From positions 1,922,001-1,986,000 of the forward strand of contig NZ_CP019067.1 of NCBI RefSeq assembly GCF_001989615.1: a stretch of DNA of 64,000 bases, given 5' to 3'. This DNA is from Halorientalis sp. IM1011. GTDB taxonomy: Archaea; Halobacteriota; Halobacteria; Halobacteriales; Haloarculaceae. The notes under the pieces are model-generated. The model was not told the DNA's origin. It made no database searches and saw nothing but the letters and a program-made list of their open reading frames with translations. The position numbers and the translations under genes are program-made. Positions 24,433-33,903 of this stretch are shown piece after piece (positions within the stretch are counted from its first letter, which is position 1; every line of letters begins with the position of its first letter).

Positions 24433-25080
24433 TTACCGGCCGCCGGCGTGTGCGGGCGGACCGCCACCGCCGCCGTTGCCGCCGGCGTTACCGTTGCCAC
24501 CGCCGCTCGCGGACGGACCGCCGTCGTTCCCGTCATTGCTCTGGGTGTCGACTTCTGTCTCGTTCTCGTCGTTACGGTCGGGACCGCGGTCCGCAGGCGG
24601 GCCGCGCTGGTCCGCGCTGGGGCCACGGTCTTCGGGCGGGCCGCGTTCGGTCTCGTTGTCGTCACCGCCGGGGCCTGCGTGTGCGGGCGGGCCGGCGTGG
24701 TCGGGGGCGTTCCCGGGGTTGTTCTGGGTCACGAACGCCGCGATCAACAGCCCGAGGGGCCTGTCGCTGGTGTTCGTGCTGTTCGTGGTGTTCGTGCTGT
24801 TCCTCTCGGTCTGCGTCTCCTCGACGAACGCGGAGACGAGCTGGCCGAACACGGACTCTGTCTCGTTACCGTCCGTCTCGTTGGTCTCGCTCTCGTTACC
24901 GTCGAGCTCCGTTTCGTTGCCGTCCGTCTCGTTCAGGTCGGTCTCGTTGCCATCCAACTCGTCCTCCGTCGAGTCGTTAGCCGCCACGGCGGGTGCGCCG
25001 GCGACCACGGCCGGCCCCAGCGCCGCCCCGACGAGCAGTACTACGGACACGAGTGCGAACAGTTTGCTTCTCGATTGCAT
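24433..25080 (-). CDS. Secreted, sequon-rich low-complexity protein
   Basis: 215 aa. A Sec-type signal peptide is clear (MQSRSKLFALVSVVLLVGAA to about AVAA at 34). The mature part begins with Asn-Glu-Thr/Ser repeats that give eleven N-glycosylation sequons before residue 100; two more lie further on. One short helix (SVFGQLVSAFVEE) and a hydrophobic piece (RPLGLLIAAFV) follow. The C-terminal half is Gly/Pro/Asn-rich, with repeated GPPAHAG and RGPPxDRGP motifs. No enzyme domain is recognised. It is probably a cell-surface or released glycoprotein. The start at 25078-25080 was chosen because it opens the signal peptide. Confidence 0.75.
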   Translation of the reverse strand: MQSRSKLFALVSVVLLVGAALGPAVVAGAPAVAANDSTEDELDGNETDLNETDGNETELDGNESETNETDGNETESVFGQLVSAFVEETQTERNSTNTTNSTNTSDRPLGLLIAAFVTQNNPGNAPDHAGPPAHAGPGGDDNETERGPPEDRGPSADQRGPPADRGPDRNDENETEVDTQSNDGNDGGPSASGGGNGNAGGNGGGGGPPAHAGGR

Positions 25081-25212
25081 CTCACCTGTATCCTGGATAG
25101 AGTACTGCATAAACCCGGACTGCCGTTCAGGTAATTCACTGCGATCCAATACGCCCTCAGAAATCGTTAGAACGTTCAAAAACGAATCTCGGAGTTTAAT
25201 TCTCTCACCGAA

Positions 25213-26517
25213 CTACGATTCCGCGCGGTCGATCAGGGCCGTCGCTCGCTCGCGGGCGTCAGCGAGCACCGCGCGCTCGTCCAGCGTCTGCACGTCGCGG
25301 TCCCGCATGAGGACCTGCCCGTCACAGACCGTGTGGCGCACGTCCGACCCGCTGGCGGCGTAGGCGAGGTGACTCACGAGGTCGTGGGCCGGCGTCAGGT
25401 GGGGCCGCTCGAGGTCCAGCACGGCGAGGTCGGCGTTCGCGCCCGCTTCGATCCGGCCCGAGGCCATCCCCAGCGCTTCGGCCCCGCCCTGCGTGGCCAT
25501 CTCGACGACCGCGTCGGCGGCGACCGCGCTCGCGTCGTCGGCCGCGAGTTTCCCCAGCATGGCGGCGTCGCGCATCTCGTCGAACAGGGAGAGGTCGTTG
25601 TTCGAGGCCGCGCCGTCGGTCCCGAGACCGACGGTCACGCCCAGATCCCGCATCGCCTGAACCGGAGCCATCCCGCTCGCGAGTTTCATGTTCGAGGCCG
25701 GGCAGTGGATCACGGCGGTGCCGCGGTCGGCCAGCAACTCGTGTTCGGTCCGGTCGGTGTGGACGCCGTGGGCCAGGAACGACGAGTCGGCGAGCATCCC
25801 TGCGTCGTCGGCGTATTCGATGGGGCGTTCGCCCCGCTCGTCGACGATGGGATCGACCTCGCCCGCGGTCTCGTTGGCGTGGAAGTGGATCGGGATCCCG
25901 GCCTCGCGGGCCTCGGGCACGTACTCCCGGAGGTAGTCCTCGCCGACGGTGGTGAGGCTGTGGGGCATGAACGCCGTCGAGACCCGGCCGTCGGCCGCGC
26001 CCTCGTACCCCTCGGCGAAGTCGAGGCCGTCCGCCATCTCCTGACGAGCGGCCTCGTCGTCCTTCTGGACGGTGATCGAGCCGTAGCCTAGCTTTGCTCG
26101 CAGCCCCGACTCCTCGACGGCGGCGACGACCTCGGGCATGAAGAAGTACATGTCGGCGAAGGCGGTGGTGCCCGAGCGGATCATCTCCAGAATACCGAGT
26201 CGGGCCCCCGCACGAACGTCCTCGGCGGTGAGTTCGGCCTCGACCGGCCAGATGTCTTCCTGGAGCCACGCGTCGAGCGGTTTGTCGTCGGCGTAGCCCC
26301 GCAACAGCGTCATCGCGACGTGGCAGTGGGCGTTGACCAGTCCCGGAATCACGAGGCCGCCGTCGGCGTCGAGCGTGTCGTCGGCGCTGTCGGTCCGCTC
26401 GCCCTCGGGCTCGACCGCCAGAATCTCGCCGGCGTCGCTGTCGACGAGCACGTCCGCCCGCTCGACCGTGTGGTCGGGGCGGAGGACCTGCCCGTTCCGA
26501 ATTCGAAGTGTCGTCAT
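25213..26517 (-). CDS. Amidohydrolase: 5'-deoxyadenosine/SAH deaminase type
   Basis: 434 aa. This belongs to the MtaD/DadD branch of the amidohydrolase superfamily, which deaminates S-adenosylhomocysteine, 5'-methylthioadenosine, 5'-deoxyadenosine or adenosine. The metal site is visible: NAHCHVAM with the HxH pair, HFHANE with the third His, the later His in VIHCPASN, and the Asp in GLGTDGAASNN. The start at 26517 (MTTLRIRNG) opens the usual beta-sandwich strand. The gene lies close upstream of ahcY, separated only by the sequon-rich protein gene, and fits a shared role in clearing adenosyl by-products. Confidence 0.88.
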   Translation of the reverse strand: MTTLRIRNGQVLRPDHTVERADVLVDSDAGEILAVEPEGERTDSADDTLDADGGLVIPGLVNAHCHVAMTLLRGYADDKPLDAWLQEDIWPVEAELTAEDVRAGARLGILEMIRSGTTAFADMYFFMPEVVAAVEESGLRAKLGYGSITVQKDDEAARQEMADGLDFAEGYEGAADGRVSTAFMPHSLTTVGEDYLREYVPEAREAGIPIHFHANETAGEVDPIVDERGERPIEYADDAGMLADSSFLAHGVHTDRTEHELLADRGTAVIHCPASNMKLASGMAPVQAMRDLGVTVGLGTDGAASNNDLSLFDEMRDAAMLGKLAADDASAVAADAVVEMATQGGAEALGMASGRIEAGANADLAVLDLERPHLTPAHDLVSHLAYAASGSDVRHTVCDGQVLMRDRDVQTLDERAVLADARERATALIDRAES

Positions 26518-26565
26518 GTCCGGGCGTCCGCGGCCGGACGGCATAAAGACGGGGTCTCGGGCCGG

Positions 26566-28149
26566 TCAATCGCCGCGCCCGTCCGCCGCCAGCGTCGCCC
26601 GATCCGTGTCGGCGTCGACCGCGAAGTAGTCGGCCACGTCGCGCAACTCGTCGGTCCGGTCGGCGACGCCCTCCACCGTGTCGGTCGCGTCGGAAAGCGT
26701 CTCCTGCTGGCGGTCGACGGCCTCCGCTGCGGCTTCCCCCTCCTCGCGGGTCCGGTGGCTGATGTCGGCGACCTCCTCGACGGTCGCGACGATCTCCTGC
26801 GTGCGGGCGGCCTGCTCGTCGGTGGTCGCGTCGATCTCCTGGACGCCCTGATTGGCCTCGGCGACCAGCTCCGCCACCCGCTCGAGGGACTCCAGTTCCT
26901 CGGCGATTGTCGCCATGCCGTCCTCCACCCGCTCGCTGGTCTCGTGCATGCCGTCGACGGCCGATTCCGTCCGCCGCTGGATCCGGTCGACGCGGTCGGC
27001 GATTCTGGTGGTGGCCGCCTGGGTCTCCTCGGCGAGTTCCTTGACCTCGTCGGCGACGACGGCGAAGCCCGAGCCAGCCTCGCCCGCCCGCGCGGCCTCG
27101 ATGGAGGCGTTCAGCGCCAGCACGGAGGTCTGCTCGGCGATGTCCTCGATGATGCCGACCACCTCGTCGATCTCGTCCATCTCGTCGTCGAGCTGTTCGA
27201 CTTCGCCCACGGTCTCCGTGGTCTGTGTGCTGATGCGGTCCATCTCGCCGACGGCCGCCTCGGCTGCCTCGCGGGCCCCGTCACCCGCCTCGGCGGCGCG
27301 ATCGGACACCTCGGCCACCTCGTCGGCGGTGGCGGCGATCTCCTCGACCGTGGCCGAGAGCTGGTTCATCTCGTCGGTCGCCGACTGGAGCATCCGGTCC
27401 TGTTCGCTCGCGCCGTCGGCGATGTCGGTGATGTGTCCCCTGACCTCCGACCCGGCCTCCCGGGCCGCGGCGGTTCCCGCGGTGGCCTCGTCGCTCGCGG
27501 CCGCCACGTCGTCGGTGAACGCCCGGAGATCGAGGATCGTCGCCTCGATCTCGTCCATCATCTCGTTGAACTCCGCGGCGATCCGGGCCAGCGCCTCACT
27601 CTCGCCGTCGGCGTCGAGCCGCCGGGTCAGGTCGCCGTCGGCACAGGCCGCCATGGTCTCGCCGAACTCGCTCGCCGTCCGTTCGAGGTGGTCGTTCAGC
27701 TCCTCGGTCGCCGCGCTCAGCTCTTGGGCTTTCTCCCGCTCGCGCCGGGCGGCTTCCTCGGCCTGCTCGGCCGCCTCGATGCGCTCTTGGAGCTTGTCAC
27801 GCATCGTCGCCAGCGCGTCGAACACCTCCCCCACCTCGTCCTCTCGGCGGGTCGTCACACGGGTGTCGAACTCCCCCTGACCGATGGCCTTGGCCTTGCG
27901 CTCGACGCGTTGCATCTGGCCGATGAAGTCCGCGCCGACGTAGTAGCTCGTCCCCGAAGACAACCCGATCAAGATCGCCCACTGCAACAGCATGGGTACC
28001 CACGGCGCGTCGAACAGCACGACCAGCGCCGCCGTCAACACCACCGAGAGCACGGCCACCGTCCCGAGCGCGAACGCGAACTTCCCCCACAGACGCCCCC
28101 GAACCGAATCGGGAAGCGAGAGAAAGAGCCTGTCCAGTGCGTTTGCCAT
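26566..28149 (-). CDS. Methyl-accepting transducer with two adjacent membrane helices and almost no extracellular part
   Basis: 527 aa. Two hydrophobic helices at about 25-46 and 50-72 are joined by only a few residues (FDAPW), so there is no extracellular sensing domain. A HAMP domain (about 72-125, [19 protein letters not shown]) and a long cytoplasmic coiled coil follow. The signalling tip is [21 protein letters not shown] similar design is known in the Halobacterium transducer MpcT, which responds to membrane potential; the same sensing here is inference. No che genes are in the window. Confidence 0.85.
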   Translation of the reverse strand: MANALDRLFLSLPDSVRGRLWGKFAFALGTVAVLSVVLTAALVVLFDAPWVPMLLQWAILIGLSSGTSYYVGADFIGQMQRVERKAKAIGQGEFDTRVTTRREDEVGEVFDALATMRDKLQERIEAAEQAEEAARREREKAQELSAATEELNDHLERTASEFGETMAACADGDLTRRLDADGESEALARIAAEFNEMMDEIEATILDLRAFTDDVAAASDEATAGTAAAREAGSEVRGHITDIADGASEQDRMLQSATDEMNQLSATVEEIAATADEVAEVSDRAAEAGDGAREAAEAAVGEMDRISTQTTETVGEVEQLDDEMDEIDEVVGIIEDIAEQTSVLALNASIEAARAGEAGSGFAVVADEVKELAEETQAATTRIADRVDRIQRRTESAVDGMHETSERVEDGMATIAEELESLERVAELVAEANQGVQEIDATTDEQAARTQEIVATVEEVADISHRTREEGEAAAEAVDRQQETLSDATDTVEGVADRTDELRDVADYFAVDADTDRATLAADGRGD

Positions 28150-28278
28150 ACGTTCTCGTGCCCAATCTCGATATAAGTCTGTTTCTCCAACAGTATCGCG
28201 GCTGATAACGATCTGTGGGCCCCGAGCGGTCGAGTCGGCGTGCGAAAAGCAATTGCCCGCGGGTCCGGAAGTGTCGGT

Positions 28279-29127
28279 ATGCGCATCGCCGTGCCCAACA
28301 AGGGGCGTCTGCACGATCCGTCGGTCGATCTGCTCGAACGGGCCGGCCTCCACGTCGTCGACGGGGCCGACCGGAAACTCTACGCCGACACCGTCGACCC
28401 CGAGGTCACCATCCTCTACGCCCGGGCCGCCGATATCCCCGAGTACGTCAGCGACGGCGCTGCCGACGTGGGAATCACAGGTCTGGATCAGGTCAGAGAG
28501 TCCGAGACGGACGAGCTGGTCGACCTGCTCGATCTGGAGTTCGGGGCCTGTCGCCTCGTGCTTGCGGCTCCCGAAGAGGGATCCGTCGAGTCGGTGACCG
28601 ATCTGGAGGGTGGTACCGTCGCCACGGAGTTCCCCAACGTCACCCGCGCCTACCTCGACGAGCAGGGGGTCGACGCCGACATCGCGGAGGTGTCGGGCGC
28701 GACCGAACTCACCCCTCACGTCGACATCGCCGACGCCATCGTCGACATCACGAGTACGGGCACGACCCTCCGGATGAACCGGCTGGAAGTGATCGACGAC
28801 GTGCTGGAGAGTTCGGTCCGGCTGTTCGCCCGCGAAGACGTGGTCGACGATCCGAAAGTCGAGCAGGTGCGGACGGCGCTGTCCTCGGTCAAGACCGCCG
28901 AGGACAAGCGTTATCTGATGATGAACGTTCCCGAGGAGAACCTCGACGCGGTGAAGGACGTGATTCCCGGGATGGGGGGCCCGACGGTGATGGACATCGC
29001 GGGCGAGGAGCTGGTCGCGGTCCACGCGGTCGTCGACGAGCAGTCCGTGTTCGAGACGATCACCGACCTCAAGGCCGAGGGGGCCACGGACGTGCTGGTG
29101 ACCGAGATCGAGCGGCTGGTGGAGTAG
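28279..29127 (+). CDS. hisG: ATP phosphoribosyltransferase HisG, long form
   Basis: 282 aa. HisG joins ATP and PRPP in the first step of histidine synthesis. It begins [19 protein letters not shown], the PNKGRL motif of the catalytic lobes. [17 protein letters not shown] forms the PRPP loop. The C-terminal 75 residues ([20 protein letters not shown] onward) form the regulatory histidine-binding domain, so it is the long form that works without HisZ. No other his genes are adjacent. The ATG at 28279 was chosen on alignment with the usual M-R/K-I-A-x-P start. Confidence 0.95.
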   Translation: MRIAVPNKGRLHDPSVDLLERAGLHVVDGADRKLYADTVDPEVTILYARAADIPEYVSDGAADVGITGLDQVRESETDELVDLLDLEFGACRLVLAAPEEGSVESVTDLEGGTVATEFPNVTRAYLDEQGVDADIAEVSGATELTPHVDIADAIVDITSTGTTLRMNRLEVIDDVLESSVRLFAREDVVDDPKVEQVRTALSSVKTAEDKRYLMMNVPEENLDAVKDVIPGMGGPTVMDIAGEELVAVHAVVDEQSVFETITDLKAEGATDVLVTEIERLVE

Positions 29128-29517
29128 TTAGAGCAGGCCGAAGATGTTGTTCAGGGCCACGCCGAGGATGGCGGCGAACCCGAAGTGAAGCAGGGTGAGC
29201 GGGATCGCAGAGGACCACTTGAGTCGGTAGACGTAGCTGATGGCGATGGCGTCGGCGGCCAGAATCGCGAGGATGGAGACGCCGGCCGCGAGACTCGGTG
29301 AGAGCGGGCCGAACCCCCGGAGTCCCCACTGCTGGAGCAACAGAGAGGCGAGTGCGGGTGCGGGAGCGACGTAGGCGGCGCGCTGGCTCTGCACGTCGCC
29401 GATGAAGAAGGTCGCCGCCAGGTGGAGCGTGACGGCGTAGAAGGCGGCGACGAGCAGGAAGGTGACGACGATCGCCAGCGGCCCACCACCCGTCGCGTCG
29501 ACCTGTAGCGGAAGCAT
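29128..29517 (-). CDS. Four-helix membrane protein, function unknown
   Basis: 129 aa. Hydrophobic segments near 14-40, 48-62, 75-97 and 104-128 suggest four helices with very short loops. The C-terminus reads HFGFAAILGVALNNIFGLL. I do not recognise the family. Its stop codon abuts that of convergent hisG (TAG then TTA) with no gap. Confidence 0.65.
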   Translation of the reverse strand: MLPLQVDATGGGPLAIVVTFLLVAAFYAVTLHLAATFFIGDVQSQRAAYVAPAPALASLLLQQWGLRGFGPLSPSLAAGVSILAILAADAIAISYVYRLKWSSAIPLTLLHFGFAAILGVALNNIFGLL

Positions 29518-29553
29518 ACCCGCACTAGATGTGGCGTGGGTATGTAGCCTGTG

Positions 29554-30117
29554 CTATCCGTCTAGCAGGCCGAGTTCCTCGAGCCGGGAGACGATCCGGT
29601 CGACGGCTTCCTCGGCGTCCTCGGGCTGTTTCCCGCCCGTGATGACGAGCTTGCCCGACCCGAACAGCAGGGCGACCACGTCGGGGTCGTCCAGCCGGTA
29701 GACGAGGCCGGGGAACTGCTCGGGCTCGTACTCGATGTTCTCCAGACCGAGGCCGATGGCGATGGCGTTGAGGTTGAGGTTCCGGCCGAGATCGGCGGAG
29801 GTGACGATGTTCTGGACCACGATTTCGGGATCGTCGTCGACCTGGATGTTCAGATCGCGAAGCTTGTCGAAGACGATCCGCAGGCTCTCGTGGACGTCGT
29901 CCGTACTCTTCGCACCCGTACAGACGATCTTGCCCGACCGGAAGATGAGCGCCGCCGACTTGGGCTCCTGGGTCCGGTAGACGAGGCCGGGGAACTGCTC
30001 GGGGTCGTAATCCGCGCCCTCGAGGTCCATCGCGACGCTCTGGAGGTCCAGCTCCTGCCCGATGCCCGTCGAGGCGACGACGTTCTCGATATTGATTGTT
30101 TCCTTGGGGTCAACCAT
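29554..30117 (-). CDS. tbp: TATA-box binding protein
   Basis: 187 aa. TBP is the general transcription factor that bends the TATA box and recruits TFB and RNA polymerase. The protein is a tandem repeat of two roughly 90-residue saddle halves, each with YxPEQFPGLVYR (about 37-48 and 128-139) and a GKxVxTGxK motif (KIVCTGAKS and KLVITGGKQ). The start MVDPKETINIENVVAST is conserved. The strong TATA element is at 30145-30152. Haloarchaea often carry several tbp genes; this one has the features of a housekeeping copy. Confidence 0.96.
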   Translation of the reverse strand: MVDPKETINIENVVASTGIGQELDLQSVAMDLEGADYDPEQFPGLVYRTQEPKSAALIFRSGKIVCTGAKSTDDVHESLRIVFDKLRDLNIQVDDDPEIVVQNIVTSADLGRNLNLNAIAIGLGLENIEYEPEQFPGLVYRLDDPDVVALLFGSGKLVITGGKQPEDAEEAVDRIVSRLEELGLLDG

Positions 30118-30144
30118 GTCTCGACTTAAAACACGTATTTAAGG

Positions 30145-30152
30145 TTTATAAA
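30145..30152 (-). promoter_or_regulatory. TATA box of tbp
   Basis: TTTATAAA, a perfect palindrome, lies 28 bp before the tbp start codon, with a CCAAGC-type stretch on its upstream side as the TFB recognition element. The predicted transcript starts only a few bases before the ATG. It suggests TBP can bind its own promoter strongly. Confidence 0.75.
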
Positions 30153-30280
30153 GCTTGGTACCTGTGACTGATAGGTCTCTCGGATTACCAGTGTCCGCGG
30201 GCGCGTCGCGGTGGGCGGGTCACCCGGTGTGAGCGCGCCCGACCGGAAGGTGTATAGGCCACAGGACGCCATCTGCGGGC

Positions 30281-31288
30281 GTGTACCTGCTGGAACTGGC
30301 CGGCGAGGACGACGCCTTCGCCGCCCGTGAGGCGGCCGCCGTCGCGACGGACGTGACCCGGCTGGCCCCGGGCCTGGCGACCGCCCGCGGCGTCGACCGG
30401 CGCGTCCGCGGACTCGCTTACACCCATCGCGCCAGCGATTTCGTCGGCCGGACCGATCCCACCGTCGAGAGCGCCCGTGCGTTGCTGGAGGCGGCCTCGA
30501 TCGAGCGTTCCGGGACGGTCGCGGTCCGTGCCCGCGACGTGCGCGGACTGTCCGATATCGACACCCAGGAGGCAGAGCGGGAACTCGGCGGGGTCCTCGT
30601 GGATCGTGGTTTCGAAGTCGACCTCGACGACCCGGATCACGAACTCCGGGCGGTGTTCACCGAGGACGTGTGCGCCCTCGGCTGGCTCGCCCACGAGAGC
30701 GTCCGGGACTTCGGCGACCGCCGGCCGACCGACCGTCCGTTCTTCCAGCCCGGGAGCATGGATCCCCTGTTGGCCCGTGCCCTGGCGAACGTGGCCGGCG
30801 CTGGCCCGGACGCGACGATCCTCGATCCGATGTGTGGCACCGGTGGAGGGCTGATCGAGGCCGGACTGGTGGGGGCCGACGTGCTCGGCGTCGACGCCCA
30901 GTCGAAGATGGTCCGCGGCGCGGCCGAGAACCTCGACCACTTCCTCGCTCCCGACCGGTCGCTCCCCGGACTCCCGGACCCGGGTGACTGGCACACGCTC
31001 CGGGGGGACGCGACGGCGCTCCCGCTCCCCGAGGACGCGGTCGACGGCGTCGTCTTCGACGCACCCTACGGCCGTCAGTCCAAGATCGCGAACCAGCCGC
31101 TGGCCGACCTCGTGGTGGGTGCGCTCGACGAGGCCCGCCGGGTCGCGCCCCGCGCCGTCGTCGTCGCCGACAGATCGTGGGCCGACGCCGCCCGTGACGC
31201 CGGCTGGAACATTACTGAGCGGTTCGAGCGCCGCGTTCACCGCTCGCTGACCCGGCACGTTCTCGTCCTCGAACGCGGCGACTCCTGA
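30281..31288 (+). CDS. tRNA (guanine(10)-N2)-methyltransferase, THUMP type
   Basis: 335 aa. The archaeal Trm-G10 (Trm11-related) enzyme methylates guanine 10 of tRNA. The N-terminal part (about 1-155) fits a THUMP RNA-binding domain with its linker. The methyltransferase half has SAM motif I DPMCGTGGG (near 182) and the catalytic motif IV DAPYGR at 260-265, a variant of the usual N/D-P-P-Y. The start is a GTG at 30281; no ATG exists between it and the conserved YLLELAGEDDAFAAREAAA. It is divergent from tbp. Confidence 0.88.
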   Translation: MYLLELAGEDDAFAAREAAAVATDVTRLAPGLATARGVDRRVRGLAYTHRASDFVGRTDPTVESARALLEAASIERSGTVAVRARDVRGLSDIDTQEAERELGGVLVDRGFEVDLDDPDHELRAVFTEDVCALGWLAHESVRDFGDRRPTDRPFFQPGSMDPLLARALANVAGAGPDATILDPMCGTGGGLIEAGLVGADVLGVDAQSKMVRGAAENLDHFLAPDRSLPGLPDPGDWHTLRGDATALPLPEDAVDGVVFDAPYGRQSKIANQPLADLVVGALDEARRVAPRAVVVADRSWADAARDAGWNITERFERRVHRSLTRHVLVLERGDS

Positions 31289-31343
31289 ACTGCACACCGG
31301 CTATCCCAGAACGCTGCCACCGAACAGTCACGAGTCCCCGCTA

Positions 31344-32354
31344 TCAGGCTTCCCCGGCGAGTTTCGACAGCATGTGGGAGACGTGGAGTCGCTCGTTGGT
31401 CCCTTCTTTCAGGTCCAGATCGATCTCGCCGGCCAGTCGGTGGAGCCGCGCCAGCCGGTCGGCCTCGTACCGGGAGCGTGCGACCCGGAGCAGGTCATCC
31501 ACGACTTCCTCGCCGCTGTAGCCCTCCTCGACGAGCAGGTCGTCGAGCGTCTTCCGGGCGTCGGTGAACTCGCCGGCCTCGGCGTCGTCGAGCATCTCCT
31601 CGATCCGGTCGTCGGTGCCGACCTCGCCCAGCGCCTGATAGGCGGTCTCCATTGTGATCTCGCCTTCGGTCTCGGCGGTGGTCTGGGCACCGAGCAGGGC
31701 CTTCCGGAGGTCGCCGTCGGCGTAGCCGGCGACGTACTCCAGGCCGTCGTCGTCGTAGTCGGCGTCCTCCGCTTCGACGACCGACCGGAGGACCGAGACG
31801 GTCTCGTCGTGGGTCGGCGCGCGCACCGGGACGGGGAAACACCGCGAGCGGATCGGCGGGATCAGCGCCGAGGGCTGGCGGGTCGCGATGACGAACTGGG
31901 TGGTCTCGTAGTACTTCTCCATCACGCGGCGCAGGGCCTGCTGGAAGTCCTCACGGATCGACTCGGCGTTGTCCAGCAGGATCGTCTTGTACTCGCCCGA
32001 GACCGGTTCGTAGCTGGCCGACTCCTTGAGGACGTGGTTGATGAGGTCGGCCTTCGAGGATTCGCGGCGGCGCTTCGAGGTGATGAACGAGGAGAATCGG
32101 GGGTCCTCGCTCAACTCCTTTTTCGTCATCCCGAAGAAGTCGTCGACGTTGATGACGACGAAGTCGTTGTCGGGGTCGGCGTGTGTCTCGCGGGCCAGCG
32201 CCCGCACGGCGGCGGTCTTGCCGCTCCCTTTCGGGCCGTGGACGACGAGGTTGAGGGGTTCGTCCACCGCCCGCCACAGCGACTCGCGGACCCCGGACTG
32301 TGGGAGATCGTCGATCTCCGGCGCGTGTCCCTCGGTCCACAGGGGGGCGTCCAT
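31344..32354 (-). CDS. Replication factor C small-subunit-like AAA+ ATPase (RfcC type)
   Basis: 336 aa. Clamp-loader subunits open PCNA and place it on primed DNA. Walker A is GPKGSGKT (40-47). The Walker B region reads TILLDNAE (DNAE at 128-131) where active RFC small subunits have DEAD or DExx. The SRC arginine-finger motif is present (170-172). Lid and collar helices fill the C-terminus. The altered Walker B suggests a subunit with weakened hydrolysis, as known for some positions in clamp-loader pentamers. It works with the pcn product encoded elsewhere in the window. Confidence 0.88.
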   Translation of the reverse strand: MDAPLWTEGHAPEIDDLPQSGVRESLWRAVDEPLNLVVHGPKGSGKTAAVRALARETHADPDNDFVVINVDDFFGMTKKELSEDPRFSSFITSKRRRESSKADLINHVLKESASYEPVSGEYKTILLDNAESIREDFQQALRRVMEKYYETTQFVIATRQPSALIPPIRSRCFPVPVRAPTHDETVSVLRSVVEAEDADYDDDGLEYVAGYADGDLRKALLGAQTTAETEGEITMETAYQALGEVGTDDRIEEMLDDAEAGEFTDARKTLDDLLVEEGYSGEEVVDDLLRVARSRYEADRLARLHRLAGEIDLDLKEGTNERLHVSHMLSKLAGEA

Positions 32355-32436
32355 TGACGGCGGCTACGGGAACCGACGGTAAGAATCGGTCGGTCGCGGA
32401 CCGACCGCGACCGCCCGTCGTGATCGAACCGACCGC

Positions 32437-33630
32437 TCAGGACTCGCCGCCGTTCTCTCCGTCTCCTCCGTCGCCGTTCTCACCGTCTCCACCGTCGTCC
32501 CCGTCACCGCCATCTTCCGCATCACCGCCGTCGTCATCGTTCCCGTCGTCTTCCGCGTCTCCGCCATCTTCCTCGTCCGCATCGTCTTCTTCGTCGCCGT
32601 TCGCTTCGTCGGCCCCGTTCTCGTCGTCTCCGTCCGCGCCGTTTTCGTCATCGTTGGCCTCCTGGCCGTCCTCGTCAGCACCGTCCTGGTCCTCGCCGTC
32701 GTCGTCCTGTCCGTCATCCGGCGTTCCGATGTCGATATCGGGCGTCTCGTCGTCTTCCTCGGGCGTGTCGGGTTCAGGCGTGCCTGGTTCCGGCGTGTCC
32801 GTTTCGGGCGTATCTGGCTCAAGAGTCTCCGGCGTATCGGTGCCGTCCTCGATCGGTAGTGTCGTCGTCTCGTTGTTAGGGACCGTCGTGGTGTTGTTGT
32901 CCGTTGTCGTCGTGTTGTTGTCAGTCGTGGTAGTCGTAGTGGTCGTGGTAGTGTCCGTCGTCGGGGTGCCGTCGTCGTCGTCCTCGTCGTCGTCCTCGTC
33001 GTCATCGTCGTCGGGTGGCTGGATGACGATGTCCAGCACGTCCCTGTCGTCCCCGTCGTCACCATCGTCACCGTCCCCATCGGCTTCGTCGTCAGAATCG
33101 TCGACGGTGACGAGTGCGCCGTCCATGATCGGCCACCCGGCGTCGGTGGTGTAGGGCGGGTCGTCCTCGCCGTCGCTGGTCACGAAGTCGAACGTCTCGT
33201 TGTCGTTCGAGTCCTCGTGGGCCATCGCGATCAACAGCGAGTCCGCTTCCAGTTCGTCGTCGTCGAACTCCGCACCTGCGACGTCGTACAGGTCCACCGT
33301 CACGTTCTCGTGCGTGCCGGGTTCGAGGTACTCGGAGGCGCCGATCGTGCTCCCGACGGCCTCCCCGTCGAGCAGGCTCCCGTCGTGGATCACCACGTAG
33401 CCACCGTCGGGGAGGCGCACCTGGTCGACCGTGACTGTGCTGCCATCGGTCTCCTGGTTGTCGAAGGTGACGGACGCGTCGTCCGGCGTATCCTGCTGTG
33501 CGAGCTGTGTGTTCTGGGCCGTCGGGCCGCCGGTGCCGGCGTTGACCGCCATCGCGCCGGCCACGCCGAGACCCAGCACGACGACGACCGCGACGGCTGT
33601 CGCCACTGTGCGCTCCGTTGGCTGTCTCAT
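32437..33630 (-). CDS. Secreted DUF7282-like domain protein with a long acidic tail
   Basis: 397 aa. An N-terminal hydrophobic segment (residues 9-28) acts as signal or anchor. Residues about 50-180 form one domain of the pattern VTFDNQETDGSTVTVDQVRL, GGYVVIHDGSLLDGEAVG, ASEYLEPG, IAMAHEDSNDNETFDF. I match this to DUF7282, a haloarchaeal extracellular domain without a known role. The rest is nearly all Asp, Glu, Gly, Thr and Pro: a run of Asp, a Thr/Asn block with sequons, TPE repeats and a D/G-rich end. The start at 33630 (MRQPTERT) was preferred over the ATG six codons upstream because it directly precedes the basic n-region. Confidence 0.75.
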   Translation of the reverse strand: MRQPTERTVATAVAVVVVLGLGVAGAMAVNAGTGGPTAQNTQLAQQDTPDDASVTFDNQETDGSTVTVDQVRLPDGGYVVIHDGSLLDGEAVGSTIGASEYLEPGTHENVTVDLYDVAGAEFDDDELEADSLLIAMAHEDSNDNETFDFVTSDGEDDPPYTTDAGWPIMDGALVTVDDSDDEADGDGDDGDDGDDRDVLDIVIQPPDDDDDEDDDEDDDDGTPTTDTTTTTTTTTTDNNTTTTDNNTTTVPNNETTTLPIEDGTDTPETLEPDTPETDTPEPGTPEPDTPEEDDETPDIDIGTPDDGQDDDGEDQDGADEDGQEANDDENGADGDDENGADEANGDEEDDADEEDGGDAEDDGNDDDGGDAEDGGDGDDGGDGENGDGGDGENGGES

Positions 33631-33903
33631 GTTCGACGGCCCGGTCAACGGAGACGTGATTAAATCGCGCCAACCGTTGCAGGTGGGTCGACGACCGCCA
33701 GCAACTGGAACCCGGTCTTACTCGCACGGTAAGACAGCGTTTCTCCAGCAGGTGACCGACGAAACTGTGGGGCCGCCCCTCCGCTGGCGGCAACGCCCGG
33801 TCCGACCGATAAAAGGCACGGGACCGCCAGTGGGACCCGGACACCGGGTCACCCTGTCCGGGACCGACGGCGGTGGTCGGCGGTCGAGACGGTCACGACG
33901 GCG

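Noticed and set aside
22456-25134. Open frame of about 890 codons on the plus strand opposite the methyltransferase and ahcY
   Set aside because: The composition is that of an antisense shadow, and it crosses three well-supported minus-strand genes.
32440-33080. Ser-rich and Thr/Arg-rich frames opposite the acidic tail
   Set aside because: They arise from GAC/GAG-rich repeats read on other frames. The acidic frame continues from a clear signal peptide and domain.
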